Of a DNA stretch of 64,000 nt, positions 53,852 to 64,000 are shown piece by piece. A model generated the notes under the pieces. That model was not told the origin of the DNA. It made no database searches and worked only from the letters and a program-made list of their open reading frames with translations. This stretch comes from Eupeodes corollae. Lineage: Eukaryota > Arthropoda > Insecta > Diptera > Syrphidae. The stretch's first letter is position 1. Every line of letters begins with the position of its first letter. The stretch covers positions 6,545,118-6,609,117 of the forward strand of contig NC_079149.1 of the NCBI RefSeq assembly GCF_945859685.1, in the 5' to 3' direction. A program made the position numbers and the translations under genes.

Positions 53852-54000
53852 GCGTCAATGCTTTTGAGAATTTAAATAAAAAAAATTAATAAATAAAGTT
53901 ATACAAATTTAAAATTGTATTTTTTATAATTTCTTCTTCATTGGTTTTTTGTTCTTTGATATTTTTCCTTTGATAAAGATGGTTACAGTGAAATAAAGTA
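53852..54000 (+). repeat. Block X 3' fragment, copy 3
   Basis: Aligns with 22935-23095 (MSM stop, AATAAAGTTATA, GATAAAGATGGT.ACAG.GAAATAAA), more diverged than copies 1 and 2. Its MSM end resembles the Maverick copy (CAATGCTTTTGA). Confidence 0.7.
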
Positions 54001-54399
54001 TATAATACAAGGTACAAATAAAATAATTTAAAAAATGATATATACTTTTTTTTCAGAGTTTATCCCAGAACATGTTGGACCTTCAAGACGGATATGAACC
54101 AGCGAACTACGACCGTAATTTCCCTTTCCGTTTAAAATGAAAATGAACATCAACATGGCAGCAGTGGGATTTCAAAATTAATGCATCTGTTTTAATCGCG
54201 AAACATTTACATTTTTTTAAGTGAAAGCAAATAAAAAAAATCAAGTGGAATCAAATAAAAAAAAAAAGAAAGACAGTAACAATTTTAAGTAAAAAAAATC
54301 ATAACTTATTTTATTAAGACACCATGGAAAAATACAACAATCACATCAGAAGCGTGACACCGATGCGATGAAACCTCTTTCAGCGATGCATGGTAATGC

Positions 54400-54496
54400 A
54401 AGCATATTGCTTTGAGAAGGCAACAATGTGCACAATATGCGCAAGCAAAATCAACATCGGAGAAATTAAGGCAAGGGTTCATTGTCACTTAACAGG
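54400..54496 (+). repeat. About 95-bp sequence duplicated at 55815-55907
   Basis: GCATATTGCTTTGAGAAGG..TGTGCACAATATGCGCAAGCAAAATCAACATCGGAGAAA and the following TTCATTGTCACTTAACAGG are shared. Probably LTR parts. Confidence 0.75.
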
Positions 54497-54611
54497 TGCC
54501 AAATTTCTTTCCAAACTGAAGTTATAAATAATTTATAATAAAAATTAAGATACAAATGTAAATTGTTTTTTTATTTTTTAAAAATTGATCCCGGAGGATC
54601 AAATACAAAAT

Positions 54612-54630
54612 TGGCGCAGTCGGTAGGATC
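54612..54630 (+). other. Primer-binding site TGGCGCAGTCGGTAGGATC
   Basis: The form used by Drosophila 17.6/297-type elements (tRNA-Ser). The sequence before it should be an LTR end. Confidence 0.7.
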
Positions 54631-55052
54631 TCAATGATATCTATAACGAATTTATAGTGACACACGAGATCTAGTGATTCGAACGAATAAAAAGAAAAAA
54701 AACTTTATTGTGAAAGTTAATATTACCGAAGTGTTTTAACGGACGTTAAAAAAAATTATACAACAAACTAATTGCCGAAACAATTAGAAATTGCTTTTTC
54801 TAAAGTGTCAAGTTAAATAAAGAACAGTACACTAATTCTCGTAGAGAGATTAGAAAATTAAAGTGTCTGCTAAAAAGACAGAATTAACTTCTAATACAAA
54901 AGTTAAAAGTGTTACTTAAAATAAACACAAAAACACGCGCCAACACGCGCGACCATGATTTGCCAAATCAGCATAACGGCATGAAACAATAAGTTCCCAC
55001 GATTTTTTTACATATATGTAAACTCGCGTTTGTTTGATAATTTTACAAAAAT

Positions 55053-55070
55053 TGGCGCCCATCGTGGGGC
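55053..55070 (+). other. Primer-binding site TGGCGCCCATCGTGGGGC (LTR fragment A)
   Basis: One mismatch to the Lys-type PBS. The sequence around it (GTTTGATAATTTTACAA.AAT before, GCTTTGGCTGTTGTCAAAAA after) matches 57150-57240, so both come from one family. Confidence 0.7.
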
Positions 55071-55214
55071 CCTCGCTTTGGCTGTTGTCAAAAATAAAGT
55101 GCACTATATTAAATTATTGCAGTCATTTTAATGTATAAAGTTATGGCAACAGCTTACCCAAACATACTCGTCTAAAACGCACGAGATATGAAAGTAATTA
55201 TTAACTAGCAGATC

Positions 55215-55620
55215 TATCAACAACCAACGGCGAGGTTCGTTGCAAAAAAAGAAGGGAAGTCAGTAGTACATAAAACAACTGGTACCGATGCCATCAACAG
55301 TAGTATTATCCACATGTGAGCCATTAACGACTTGGAGCTGGCGAGAGAAAACAAATTGAAGACATCGATTCTCAACAAGAATACGATCCAACCGTACATT
55401 TTCATAGTAGGATCAGAGATAACAACATTGAAAGAGTTTTATGTAAGTTTCGGCAACAATATACTGAAATTTAATTCTTTTTTATCGGCTCTCGATAAAA
55501 ATTAAATTAAATTAAAATATCCAAAAGAATCAACACTCAGTTGGCTTTTCATTCAAAACCATATTTTTGAAATTACGACAATCTTCGATGAAAAGAGCCC
55601 GACATTAGCCGTATTTACAC
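55215..55620 (+). pseudogene. QPFI-family remnant, copy 3 (diverged)
   Basis: Frames give 'TIQPYIFIVGSEITTLKEFY', 'ILKFNSFLSALD', then 'LSWLFIQNHIFEI'. They share the QP-[FY]-I-x-[VI]-VG and W-x-FIQ pattern of the block X ORF but are more distant. Stops and frameshifts present. Confidence 0.5.
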
Positions 55621-55814
55621 AAGATTTAACAAAATAAAATCGTTCATTACTGTCAAATCTAAAATATCCCTACTTTTCAATTTCTAAGAACTATACTTAC
55701 ATACGTTTCAAACCCTAAGAACTATCCTTACTTTTAAAAACATTAAGTTTTTATTCTCAACTTTGCAATGACAGCATCCAACTTCAAAGAACTATCCTTA
55801 CGTTTCAAACAAAA

Positions 55815-55907
55815 AAGCATATTGCTTTGAGAAGGAAAAAATGTGCACAATATGCGCAAGCAAAATCAACATCGGAGAAAGGTAAGTGTTCATTGTCACT
55901 TAACAGG
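55815..55907 (+). repeat. Second copy of the 95-bp repeat
   Basis: See 54400-54496. Confidence 0.75.
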
Positions 55908-56139
55908 CGAATATAGGGGAGCAGCCCATAATCTTTGCAACCTTAAATATAAGGTGCAAAATTTTGTTTCAATTTTATTTTATAATCTATCATGTTTATG
56001 ATGCACATTTGTTTTTCAAATCGCTTCGAAAAATCGATGGCGAATTCAAAGTGATACCATAGCATAGATAGTTAAGCTAGAAATTTAGTTCCTTCAGACT
56101 TCATTATAATCCGAAAATGCATTGAAAAAGAGCAAAGTC

Positions 56140-57155
56140 TGGAATTAGTGAAGAGAAAAGGTGTATTTCCATATGGTTTTATGGATTCTTGGCAAAAAAT
56201 GTTAGAGCCATGTCTTCCTAAAAGTGTGAAGTTTTTCAAAAAACTCACAAATGAGGAATGTTCAATTGAAGATTATTAGTTGGCCATATAAAAAATTAAA
56301 TGGAAATCTACTTAAAAAGTGATGTCGTGTTGTTAGCTGACATTTTTAAAAATTTCAGAAAAGTTTGTAAACATAAATACTCTTTAGATCCTTGTTACTA
56401 CTATACAGTTTCTGGTGTATCTTGGTATATTATGTTAAAAGTTACAAAAGTGGAATTAGAACTCTTGACTGACATTGAAATGTACAATTTCTTTCAAAAA
56501 GGGATAAGAGGTGGTCTTAGTCAATGCAGTCATAGATATTCCAGAGCCAATAATAAATGTATTTAGTCCTTTGACTCTGAAAAAAACATCTTCATACTTG
56601 GTTTATTTAGATGCCAATAATTTATATGGATGGGCAATGTGTCAGAATCTTCCTTGTGGAGGTTTTGAATGGCAGAACCCACAAGATTTTTCTCTGACAT
56701 ATAAAGAAAACCTTAATGACATTTATGTTGGATATGTTTTAGAAGTTGATCTAGAATATCCCGAACATCTTCATGATATTCATAACGATTTGCCTTTTTG
56801 CCCACAAAATATAGCAACACCAGGCTCTAAATTCAAGAAAGTGGTAGCAAGTTTCTACCAAAACTGAACTATGTTATTCCCCTAGAGAGTTTAAAGCTAG
56901 CTCTGAAACATGGTTTGATTTAAAAAAAAAGTGATTAAATTTAAACAATCAAAATGGCTAGAACAATATATTTCCATGAATACTGATTCCTTTATTTATA
57001 ATATCAAATGTGAAGACTTTTATTCTGATATTTTGGATGATATACCATTAAGGTTTGATACACATGACTTTGATCCCAATAATCAACATAATACTCCTAG
57101 GATGAATAACAAAGCTTTAGGTATGTTTAAAGACGGGACCTTAATAAATTCGCGT
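56140..57155 (+). pseudogene. Second PolB lineage (DNA_pol_B_2-type), broken
   Basis: 'KGVFPYGFMDS' (about 56160), 'YLKSDVVLLADIFKNFR' (exo III, about 56310), 'SGVSWYIMLK', 'GIRGGL', then in another frame 'YLVYLDANNLYGWAM' (motif A, about 56600) and finally a motif C region with internal deletion near 56950 ('MNTDSF'). It is clearly different from the 37-41 kb PolB and typical of a second transposon- or virus-like polymerase clade. It stops at a junction with LTR sequence at about 57150. Confidence 0.75.
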
Positions 57156-57178
57156 TAGTTTGATAATTTTACAACAAT

Positions 57179-57196
57179 TGGCGCCCAACGTGGAGC
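57179..57196 (+). other. Primer-binding site TGGCGCCCAACGTGGAGC (LTR fragment B)
   Basis: LTR-end AATTTTACAACAAT precedes it. Same family as 55053. A gag frame follows about 800 bp later. Confidence 0.7.
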
Positions 57197-57985
57197 CCTT
57201 GCTTTGGCTGTTGTCAAAAAAAAGTGCTTCAAGTGCACTATATTAAATAAATTTGTTATTTTATATTAAAAAAAGAAAATTTATTTTTTAAAAAAAATTC
57301 ATTCTTATATTTTGTTGTTGCTATGCAAATATATCAAGAAGCAACTGGAAGTGGTGAACAGCATACGAACTTAAATTCGTGAAGCTGCAGTCATTTTAGT
57401 GATAAGGTTATGACAGCAGATCACCCAAACAGAGATATATTCTTTTAAAACGTTAACGAATATGTCAAGTGCTACGAAACATACGAACTGCAATCGATTA
57501 TGACACACCCAGAAGTACTTGAGTGGGTCACCATACAAACGGATTAAACGTTTAAGCGTGTTCTACGTAACGATGTATGAAGAATTGTGGCGATGGTAAG
57601 TGACCTGCGTTAAGTGATAGATGAACACTAATAAATACAGAAGCGAATAAGAAAAAGGGCAGACTTAAGATTTAAATTTTAAAAACAAAAGGTCACAGCT
57701 TATTCATTGCCACAGCCGGTCTTTTTCTGCTAGAATAAATAAAGACTTAAAAGGTAGAAAAATTAATATCTTCTTATATGACTCTCCGTCACCTGCTCTT
57801 CTCTTATAACAAAAAGGAAGCACGGCAGGAACGTAACAATACAAAAAAAATGGATACATGTTATTTAGCCAATATTTTTTTTCACACATAATTGTCATAG
57901 ATTTCTCTATTTTATTGATATAAACGACGCACGGCAGCTCTGTTATATTTTGCTCAACTCCCGACGACACAAAAGTTTGTACAAA

Positions 57986-58330
57986 ATGCAAGACGGAGAA
58001 GCTGCCGGGAAGTCTGAGTTAAACGCGGTAAGAGTGGGAAAACTTCCACTCCTTTGGCGAGAAAACCCTTCACTCTGGTTTATGCAAGTGGAAGTCGCAT
58101 ATGCAATTGAAGGCATAAAAAAAGTTATGAGATATTCGGCGGGAAGTCAATTCCCAGAAAACGTTCTTCGTTCTCTCTTTCTCTAACAGATAAGAGGCAT
58201 CTTGGCAATAAGTGAAGTCACAGACTTAAGAAAACTGGCCACTTACACGCCCACAAAATTATCAATTTTTCACGACCCTTCATCTTATCAGTTAAAACAA
58301 CAAAGCAAGCATTAATTGAAAAATCATCTT
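57986..58330 (+). pseudogene. Ty3/gypsy-type gag start, decayed
   Basis: ATG at 57986: 'VGKLPLLWRENPSLWFMQVE' and 'YAIEGI' match the gag opening of insect Ty3-type elements (PFW..P..WF.Q.E). A stop at 58184 and then 'DLRKLATYTPTKLSIFHDPS' in other frames show decay. It belongs with the PBS at 57179. Confidence 0.6.
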
Positions 58331-58339
58331 GCTTGATAA

Positions 58340-58520
58340 TGAAGAATATAAATACGACTTTATGATAAGTGGATCGGCGTCTTATAGTAACTATAAGTAG
58401 TAGCCTTAAGCTCCTTTTAAGATTAATGTAAAATATAGGAAAATAAAGAACAGAGTTCAGAAAAATATTCTTTTAATTTTAAAAGTACAAAACAAATGTT
58501 TTAAATGGCGATCCTGCCAG
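58340..58520 (+). other. Possible further LTR end with TGGCGATCCTGCC
   Basis: TATAAATACGAC (58347), AATAAAG (58443) and TGGCGATCCTGCC (58506) are spaced like an LTR promoter, poly(A) signal and PBS. Weak. Confidence 0.3.
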
Positions 58521-58559
58521 TAGGTTAAATATACAAATATACTTTTTAGCTTTAAGCCT

Positions 58560-59296
58560 GGTACACACTTGTGAACTTAAAGATGAGGATGTGATCCATA
58601 ATTTAAATAATAAGTTGCACTCAAACAAAAATGCTGTCAGCGCTTCTTGGACACTTGTGGCAAAGAAAATGGACAGAAGTGGTAAATATACCTACATATT
58701 TCCTAATTAGTATAATAATTTATGTATACATTTTTCAGTTGATGACTGCCGAGCCATTTATAAAAGTATTCAAGACAGCTTACGCCACAAACAAAAAAAA
58801 ATTAGTGGAAAATCGGGAGACAGTGGCAACGAAATGTTCATTGATTAAACCGAAAGTTCTGAACTGAATGACGCTTTGGCATTCCTCACGCCAACCTCGT
58901 CCAAGTTTCCTCGGTCCACGATAACTATGGGTGGCACAAAGGAGGAAAATACAAAGTCTTTAAGTGAAGGGTTGTCAAGTTCGGCAGTACATAAATATGT
59001 AATACATTTTTCCTTAAACTAATTAACTATTGTAACTAATTTATTTACATAAATTTCAGGTTTCAAAGAGAGGAAGCAACGCACCAGATGCGCTGGAAGC
59101 ATCAGTTTCCGACTTGACAAAGTCACTCAGCACATTTGTTAAACAAAATTCGGCTGCTTCTAAATCTGAATTCAAGATTGAATATATCTGGAAAAACCTC
59201 GACTTACTTTTCCAGAAATTGTCGGAGTATGATGTGATGTCAAACTATAGCCTATCATCCGAAAGACAGAAATGCTATATTTTGTCCTATTTTTAG
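58560..59296 (+). pseudogene. MADF-like gene remnant with introns (transposon-associated?)
   Basis: Pieces 'WTLVAKKMDRS' (about 58655, then a GTAAAT donor), 'DCRAIYKSIQDSLRHKQKK' (from about 58746, after TTTTTCAG) and, after a second intron-like gap ending AAATTTCAG, a frame with 'WKNLDLLFQKLSEYDVM' (about 59190). The order resembles MADF-domain proteins, which occur as host factors and as the second ORF of Harbinger elements. One in-frame stop between the pieces suggests decay. Confidence 0.4.
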
Positions 59297-59501
59297 AAAT
59301 ACGGAAGAAAGATTTGTGCCTCTAATGAAGGAAAAATCTTCAAATCACCGGACTTTCTAGAAATAGACATGAGCAAATATGACAAAAGTCAGTCAGTGCT
59401 CGTATTGCTATTTGAATGTATTACAAGAACTACCTAGCATAGCAGACACAAATATAGATTCTTCCTACGAAGCAGCAAAATAAATTAGTGAAAGTGTATA
59501 T

Positions 59502-59705
59502 GTGGAGAAAAATAACCACAAAAATATGCCACATGAGCGCAGAAACGATAGAAGACCAAATAATTCGAGCCAAACAACGAATTATCAACCTCAGAAGCAG
59601 TACGATAATATGCAACAACACAATCAAGGACCACGCCTAAACCCAAAGGGAAATGACAGACCACAGCCGATTGAGGTAAACTCGAGACAAATTGTACATG
59701 CATAG
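59502..59705 (+). CDS. Short Asn/Gln-rich ORF (67 aa), uncertain
   Basis: Low-complexity hydrophilic composition (Asn, Gln, Arg). It may be the tail of a retroelement gag or of the MADF-like gene. No domain. Confidence 0.2.
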   Translation: MEKNNHKNMPHERRNDRRPNNSSQTTNYQPQKQYDNMQQHNQGPRLNPKGNDRPQPIEVNSRQIVHA

Positions 59706-60590
59706 CGACAAAATAGGAATAAGTACAAACACATCATAACACACCGCAACAATCTTATCAGCAGAAAATTAAAATTAAACCTAAAAAAATAAAAACAATG
59801 CATTGTTATTTCATGTTAGATACTAAGAAAGAAGATAACAAAGAAAAATATAACATATTTGAATTAGAGGATATTCTGTTTTTTTAATATGATATTGGGA
59901 TGTGATTTTCAGGAACCAAATACGAGTTTTTGCGGTTTTATTTTTCAAATGTTGAAAATTGTATTACATTTTTCTAGATTTCTGAAAATCTATTTATGTT
60001 CTAAGCTGGGATTTGGGAATTACAAACACCAACAAAAAAAGCACTGCCAATCAATTCAACTTAATTTGTATTGTAATGAGGCTTCGATGAAAACTTTTGG
60101 TGGTATAGATCGATTGATATAACATTACTTCTTTAATTTAAAACTATGCATTCCAAACTATGTCAAGATCCAAACAGTGCATAACGCTGGGTCAATGAGA
60201 AACCGTATAACTGATGAACGTAACTTTCAAAATATTTTTAAGTATTTACTTTTCATACCAATAACCTACAGAGTGTCATATTCAATTTTGTTCTTGAGAA
60301 AAAAGTTAAGTGTGTTCTATATTCAAAAATAAATATGCATGCTTTTTGGCTTAAACTGCTTAAATAATTTCATAAAAAAGAAGCACAGACACAAGTTTAA
60401 TGTAATTCAGTTACAACCCAAAAAATTGATATTTGTTATACCGAGGAACAAGTGATTTTACGCAAAGATTCGAATATTTTTTTTTATACAAATTGAATGA
60501 GAGATAAAGATAATTTTTTCAACTAATACAAAATCATCCCTAAACTGTGTCTGTGCAAGTTTTTAAAGAAAATAATAATATAAATACAAA
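59706..60590. other. Non-coding, includes presumed 3' UTR of the minus-strand gene
   Basis: AT-rich. No ORF supported. Confidence 0.4.
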
Positions 60591-61661
60591 TCAAGATTGA
60601 TATTCGGCAAGCACCTGTTGTATCATCATCGCCTTCTTTTTCATAAACAGATCCTTTGGTTTGTAAAGCGTTCTCCCGCAACTGCTCACGACATCGGACT
60701 TCGGTGTTTCTTTGCTGAGAGTAACTGTTTGATTCAAAATCAAATCCTCCTTTTGTTCCTCTGATTGTAGTTGTTTCTTTACTTCGTCTTTTTCTGGTTC
60801 TGTATCCTTGGAAACATTTAGACGCCAGTTCTTTTCATCGCGCACATCGGAGAAGCTTCCGTTGAGACTGCGCCAGCTTTTACTGCTTCTATTACTGCTG
60901 CTGCTGCTGCTATTGGATTTGGAGTCGTTAAATCCTTTTTTGCTACCATCCCGTGGGTATGATCTACGAGCGTCGTTGACGACGCATTTATTTCCGGAAG
61001 ATTTTCGCTGCGATTTTAGTCTGGTCGAGTCCAAATTCCTTTCATTCAGATGATCGCAACCCAATCTAGATTGAATTCTATCGCCTGGCTCGGCTTCAGA
61101 CAGCGATGTGCATTCAGTTTCCACACTGGACTCGAATATGGGTTGATAAAAATTTACATCTTCCGAGAAATCGGATGTGGTGGATTCTTCGTTTGGTGCA
61201 GCATCTACACCCTCGTCCAAATCAAACGACGGCTCCGATCTTGGCTTCAATTCGAAATAGGCATCGGCCATGAATATGGACATCTTTTTTCTACCGTTTT
61301 TCATGAAGATAACATCTTCGCTCGTAGGAATTGTGGAGATAGTACGCTTCTCGTCTGGCGGCTTATCGACACTCTGTTCCAGGCCGAGTTTTCGCATCAA
61401 AGTTATTGTTTCCATTTCGGCAGATTGTTGGTCATCCCAGTCGTGTTGGGTTGGCAACTCACCGATTGGTTTGGCATTGATAATTTCGTTCATTTTTGAT
61501 ATGATCTTCATTTTATGTTGAGAACTCCATCGCGTGTTGGGTTCCAGGGCGTTGGGTGAGTTGCTTCCCGAATTATTATTTTCATTGTATTTACTGAAAA
61601 CCAAATCATATTCAGGATTAAGGGCGAGAATTTCGTCCTCGAAAGATGAAGTTTCAGCCAT
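60591..61661 (-). CDS. Unrecognised Ser-rich acidic protein (356 aa)
   Basis: Single open exon, ATG at 61661; an upstream GTG at 61691 is less likely. GC content and codon use are higher than in the surrounding DNA, which supports a host gene. Mostly disordered: poly-Ser run (about residue 255-270), Lys/Glu-rich stretches. Two better-ordered segments are 'MKNGRKKMSIFMADAYFELK' (near residue 130) and the basic C-terminus 'TLYKPKDLFMKKKAMMIQQV'. No signal peptide or membrane segment. An upstream 5' UTR exon may exist beyond 61700. I do not recognise the family. Confidence 0.8.
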   Translation of the reverse strand: MAETSSFEDEILALNPEYDLVFSKYNENNNSGSNSPNALEPNTRWSSQHKMKIISKMNEIINAKPIGELPTQHDWDDQQSAEMETITLMRKLGLEQSVDKPPDEKRTISTIPTSEDVIFMKNGRKKMSIFMADAYFELKPRSEPSFDLDEGVDAAPNEESTTSDFSEDVNFYQPIFESSVETECTSLSEAEPGDRIQSRLGCDHLNERNLDSTRLKSQRKSSGNKCVVNDARRSYPRDGSKKGFNDSKSNSSSSSSNRSSKSWRSLNGSFSDVRDEKNWRLNVSKDTEPEKDEVKKQLQSEEQKEDLILNQTVTLSKETPKSDVVSSCGRTLYKPKDLFMKKKAMMIQQVLAEYQS

Positions 61662-61732
61662 TTCGTGGTGTTTGGAGCAATTAAAAAACACGTTTAGACT
61701 TGTTGATTCACGTTGAGGTCGCGTATGTAAAG

Positions 61733-62090
61733 TTTATAGACAAAGAGGAGAAATATGGCTGACTCTTTTTAACTAAATTATGCTAAACTTACACTGTCCT
61801 CATTTTAATTAACAATTTTAAGTTGGTTGAACGTTTTTTTTTTAATATTTGCAAAAATTTTGGCGTCACGTTCTTCGCTAATTTAACATAATTCTTGTCT
61901 GTAACTTTATAGGCAAAGGGATAAAATATGGCCGACTCTTTGACTCAATTATGCTGAATCAACACTATTCTTATTAATTAACAATTTTTAAGTTGGTTGA
62001 ATGTTTTTTTTTTTAATTTTAATTAAACAATATTCTCAGGTAGAAAATTTCTTGCAATTTTTTCAAGGGTTTTAACTTTTAAACACATCG
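61733..62090. repeat. Two diverged 175-bp tandem units upstream of the minus-strand gene
   Basis: TATAG[GA]CAAAG..A.AA.ATGGC[CT]GACTCTTT, TTAATTAACAATTTTTAAGTTGGTTGAA and ACGTTCTTCG.TAATTTAACA occur in the same order in both units, and ATCGTTCTTCGGTAATTTAACAGAATTCT begins a partial repeat near 62087. Confidence 0.75.
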
Positions 62091-63609
62091 TTCTTCGGTA
62101 ATTTAACAGAATTCTCCAATTTATTCAAGGGTTTTATATATAATACACTATCTTATTTAATTTTGGTGTTGACTGTTTCGTTTTCCTTGTTTAAATAATT
62201 ACATTATGATTTTTGCATTTTAATTTAAACAAAAATAGAAAAGAAAAATTAAACTGAAACTGATAAAAAGCGATTGACTCGCTTGCTTGCGCTTGCTTTT
62301 TTGTTTCTTTTCTGGACACTTGCCATATAGGCTTTGTTCTATTTAATGTTCTGCCAAAAAGAGATGGGAATAAACAAAGAAATCATAAATTCACAATGGT
62401 GGTTTATTATTCATTTTCTGTTAAGGGTGTGATAGCAATTTGAAATGAGTTAAGTACTATTAACACTTAATTTCTTTAGATGGGTTTTATATTGAGATTA
62501 TTCAATTCTTTTCTTAAATTTTTTTCTTAAAAACGAAGTAACTAAATTTTTTGTTTGGCACTATAATGTGTAAGACAACATTTGTATAATTGAGACTCAC
62601 AGATTTATGTTGTTGTTATATCAGACGTGTTCAAGAAAATGAAATATTTGCATCCTTGAAATCCTAGATATGGATTGCTATAAGGCAACTTCACTTGATG
62701 TTATTATTTATTATGATGTTATTTATCCTTTAAGGACACTAGCTTTTCTGTTGGTAAGATGAAATAAATGAAATTAAATCATCAATTTAAATTTAAAACA
62801 ATCAAAAATAGTAATTTAGTTCTTAAATTAAATAAATGCGAACAATATTACCATGAAATCAAATTTCCACTCCCGAACCACAAACAAAACTACCACTTAC
62901 ATTGGTTTTGTTGATTTAAACTAGAAAAATAAAATAATCAAAAAAATATGTAACTATATTTTGATAAAATAAAACTCACTTACCAGGACAAGAACAGATA
63001 ATAAATGAAACATAAGTCTCAGATGACGAAATATAAATTTGAATCTTAAAAGCTGTCTATGACTAGGAAGTAACCTTCTCACACTATAAAGTTACATAAA
63101 GTTGCGTGTGTGGCTTGTTGCTCCATCTTGTTGATATTACATATCCTTAAATGAAAGCTGACTTTTACAGTTCTCAAATGCAATTCACTTTACAATTTTT
63201 GTTCAATATTTAATAGGGATTTCAGCACTTTTTCATCGATTTTTAAATTCAAAAGTCAAGTAAGATACTCAAGTAACTAAAGCAGGTTAGAAGGTTTAAA
63301 TTATAATTGAACCAAGGATTAAATATTGAAGCACGATTACTCAATGTTAAGGAAGCAGCCATTATTGCACTTAAAAATATATTTTGTAGACATTTTATTT
63401 TTCTTCATTCTGCTGTATTGTAAAATGTTTTGAAGTTTCCAGGGACTAAAACTGTGGTATTATTTTTCTGAAAAAAAAGTAATTTCAAGCAATTTTATAA
63501 TTGTGACACTTATTTTTGTAAATTAACAACTACTTTGAAAAAAACTAATTATAAATAAGTAAGAAGCAAACCCCGGCATTTATTAAACAATTTAGTTCCT
63601 AACAACTTA
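62091..63609. other. AT-rich non-coding stretch
   Basis: No ORF or RNA gene recognised. It could hold an upstream exon or promoter of the minus-strand gene. Confidence 0.4.
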
Positions 63610-63987
63610 GGATGGGTGCGCACATGCAACTTTTTCGAAACCAAATAGTCCGATCGTTAATTGCCCAAACATCGCGCACATAAGCAACTCTGAAAGTAAT
63701 CAACGAAATAAACCAATACACAGGAAACATTCATTCACCTTATAACTACATTTTTTTCTCCATTATTTAGTTGAATGTCCGCGCAGTTACCTATAATTAC
63801 TTGTGACACAAACTAAGGAATTGGTTCGAGGTGATCGTCTAGTTTGTGTCAAAACACAAACTAAAAAGTTGATCGGATGGGTGACAGAATGGTTTCTGCA
63901 TGTGCGTGGACTCTTATATAAGTCTGTAGTGCTCAGTTTAGAAACCAAACAGTTTCAAAACTAAAAGTTGCATGTGCGCACCTCGCC
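63610..63987. mobile_element. PIF/Harbinger-like MITE (378 bp)
   Basis: Inverted ends GGATGGGTGCGCACATGCAACTTTT and GGCGAGGTGCGCACATGCAACTTTT (reverse of the right end), flanked by TTA on both sides (63607-63609, 63988-63990). Inside is an inverted ACACAAACTA pair. Non-coding. Confidence 0.75.
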
Positions 63988-64000
63988 TTAAAGTTGCTCA

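Noticed and set aside
60808..61521. Plus-strand ORFs opposite the Ser-rich protein
   Set aside because: Poly-Leu from the Ser run read backwards; antisense shadows.

Overview
The window is AT-rich nuclear DNA of an insect, most likely a fly. The evidence is short GT/AG introns (63-79 nt in several genes), a SPATA20 homologue of animal length, gypsy/errantivirus-type and BEL/Pao-type retroelements, Tc1, piggyBac and PIF/Harbinger DNA transposons, and a complete-length Maverick/Polinton. Only three host genes are supported: a multi-exon secreted PAN/apple-domain protein (1-3123, 5' end outside the window), a mitochondrial SPATA20/thioredoxin-domain protein in four exons (6068-8630), and an unrecognised Ser-rich acidic protein on the minus strand (60591-61661). 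Almost everything between 9 kb and 60 kb is transposable elements, many nested.

The centrepiece is a Maverick/Polinton at 26232-42248 (16,017 bp). It has long terminal inverted repeats and a perfect 6-bp target duplication, TAGAGG. It carries a capsid module (major capsid, penton, adenain-like protease, phospholipase-A2 protein, packaging ATPase), a replication/integration module (protein-primed PolB, retroviral-like integrase with chromodomain) and accessory genes (collagen-like protein, a DUF8207-like protein, a Cys-cluster protein, a signal-peptide gene, a small protein called here the 'MSM' module, and a 'DLQGF' protein). The element is recent but broken: a nonsense codon in the capsid gene, a frameshift in PolB with loss of the exonuclease I aspartate, a lost protease start, and a broken signal-peptide gene. 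It sits in one copy of a repeated block (X) whose second copy at 47754-49502 keeps the empty site both for the Maverick and for an intact Tc1 element.

The most novel-looking signal is the MSM module, a protein of about 115 residues. Here it is spliced by a 63-nt intron in frame to PolB. It also occurs as stand-alone TATA-driven genes at 22598 and 27934 and as fragments at 20341 and 47754. Both Maverick inverted repeats also carry a tRNA-like segment with A-box and B-box motifs, which is absent from a small Maverick derivative at about 21.3 kb.

Layout: 1-8.6 kb host genes with one Harbinger-like MITE; 9.1-12.6 kb a minisatellite and a dead I-clade-like LINE split by a 1-kb palindrome-rich inverted-repeat element; 12.6-18.3 kb featureless AT-rich DNA; 18.5-19.4 kb an LTR fragment; 19.9-22.4 kb a shuffled Maverick mosaic and a Harbinger exon; 22.6-42.3 kb block X with Tc1 and Maverick inside it; 42.3-47.75 kb a truncated piggyBac, a probable solo LTR and an env-only errantivirus derivative with LTRs identical by eye; 47.75-60 kb block X copy 2 and a graveyard of LTR elements (several primer-binding sites), a second PolB lineage and a MADF-like gene; 60-64 kb a host gene, tandem repeats and a Harbinger-like MITE.
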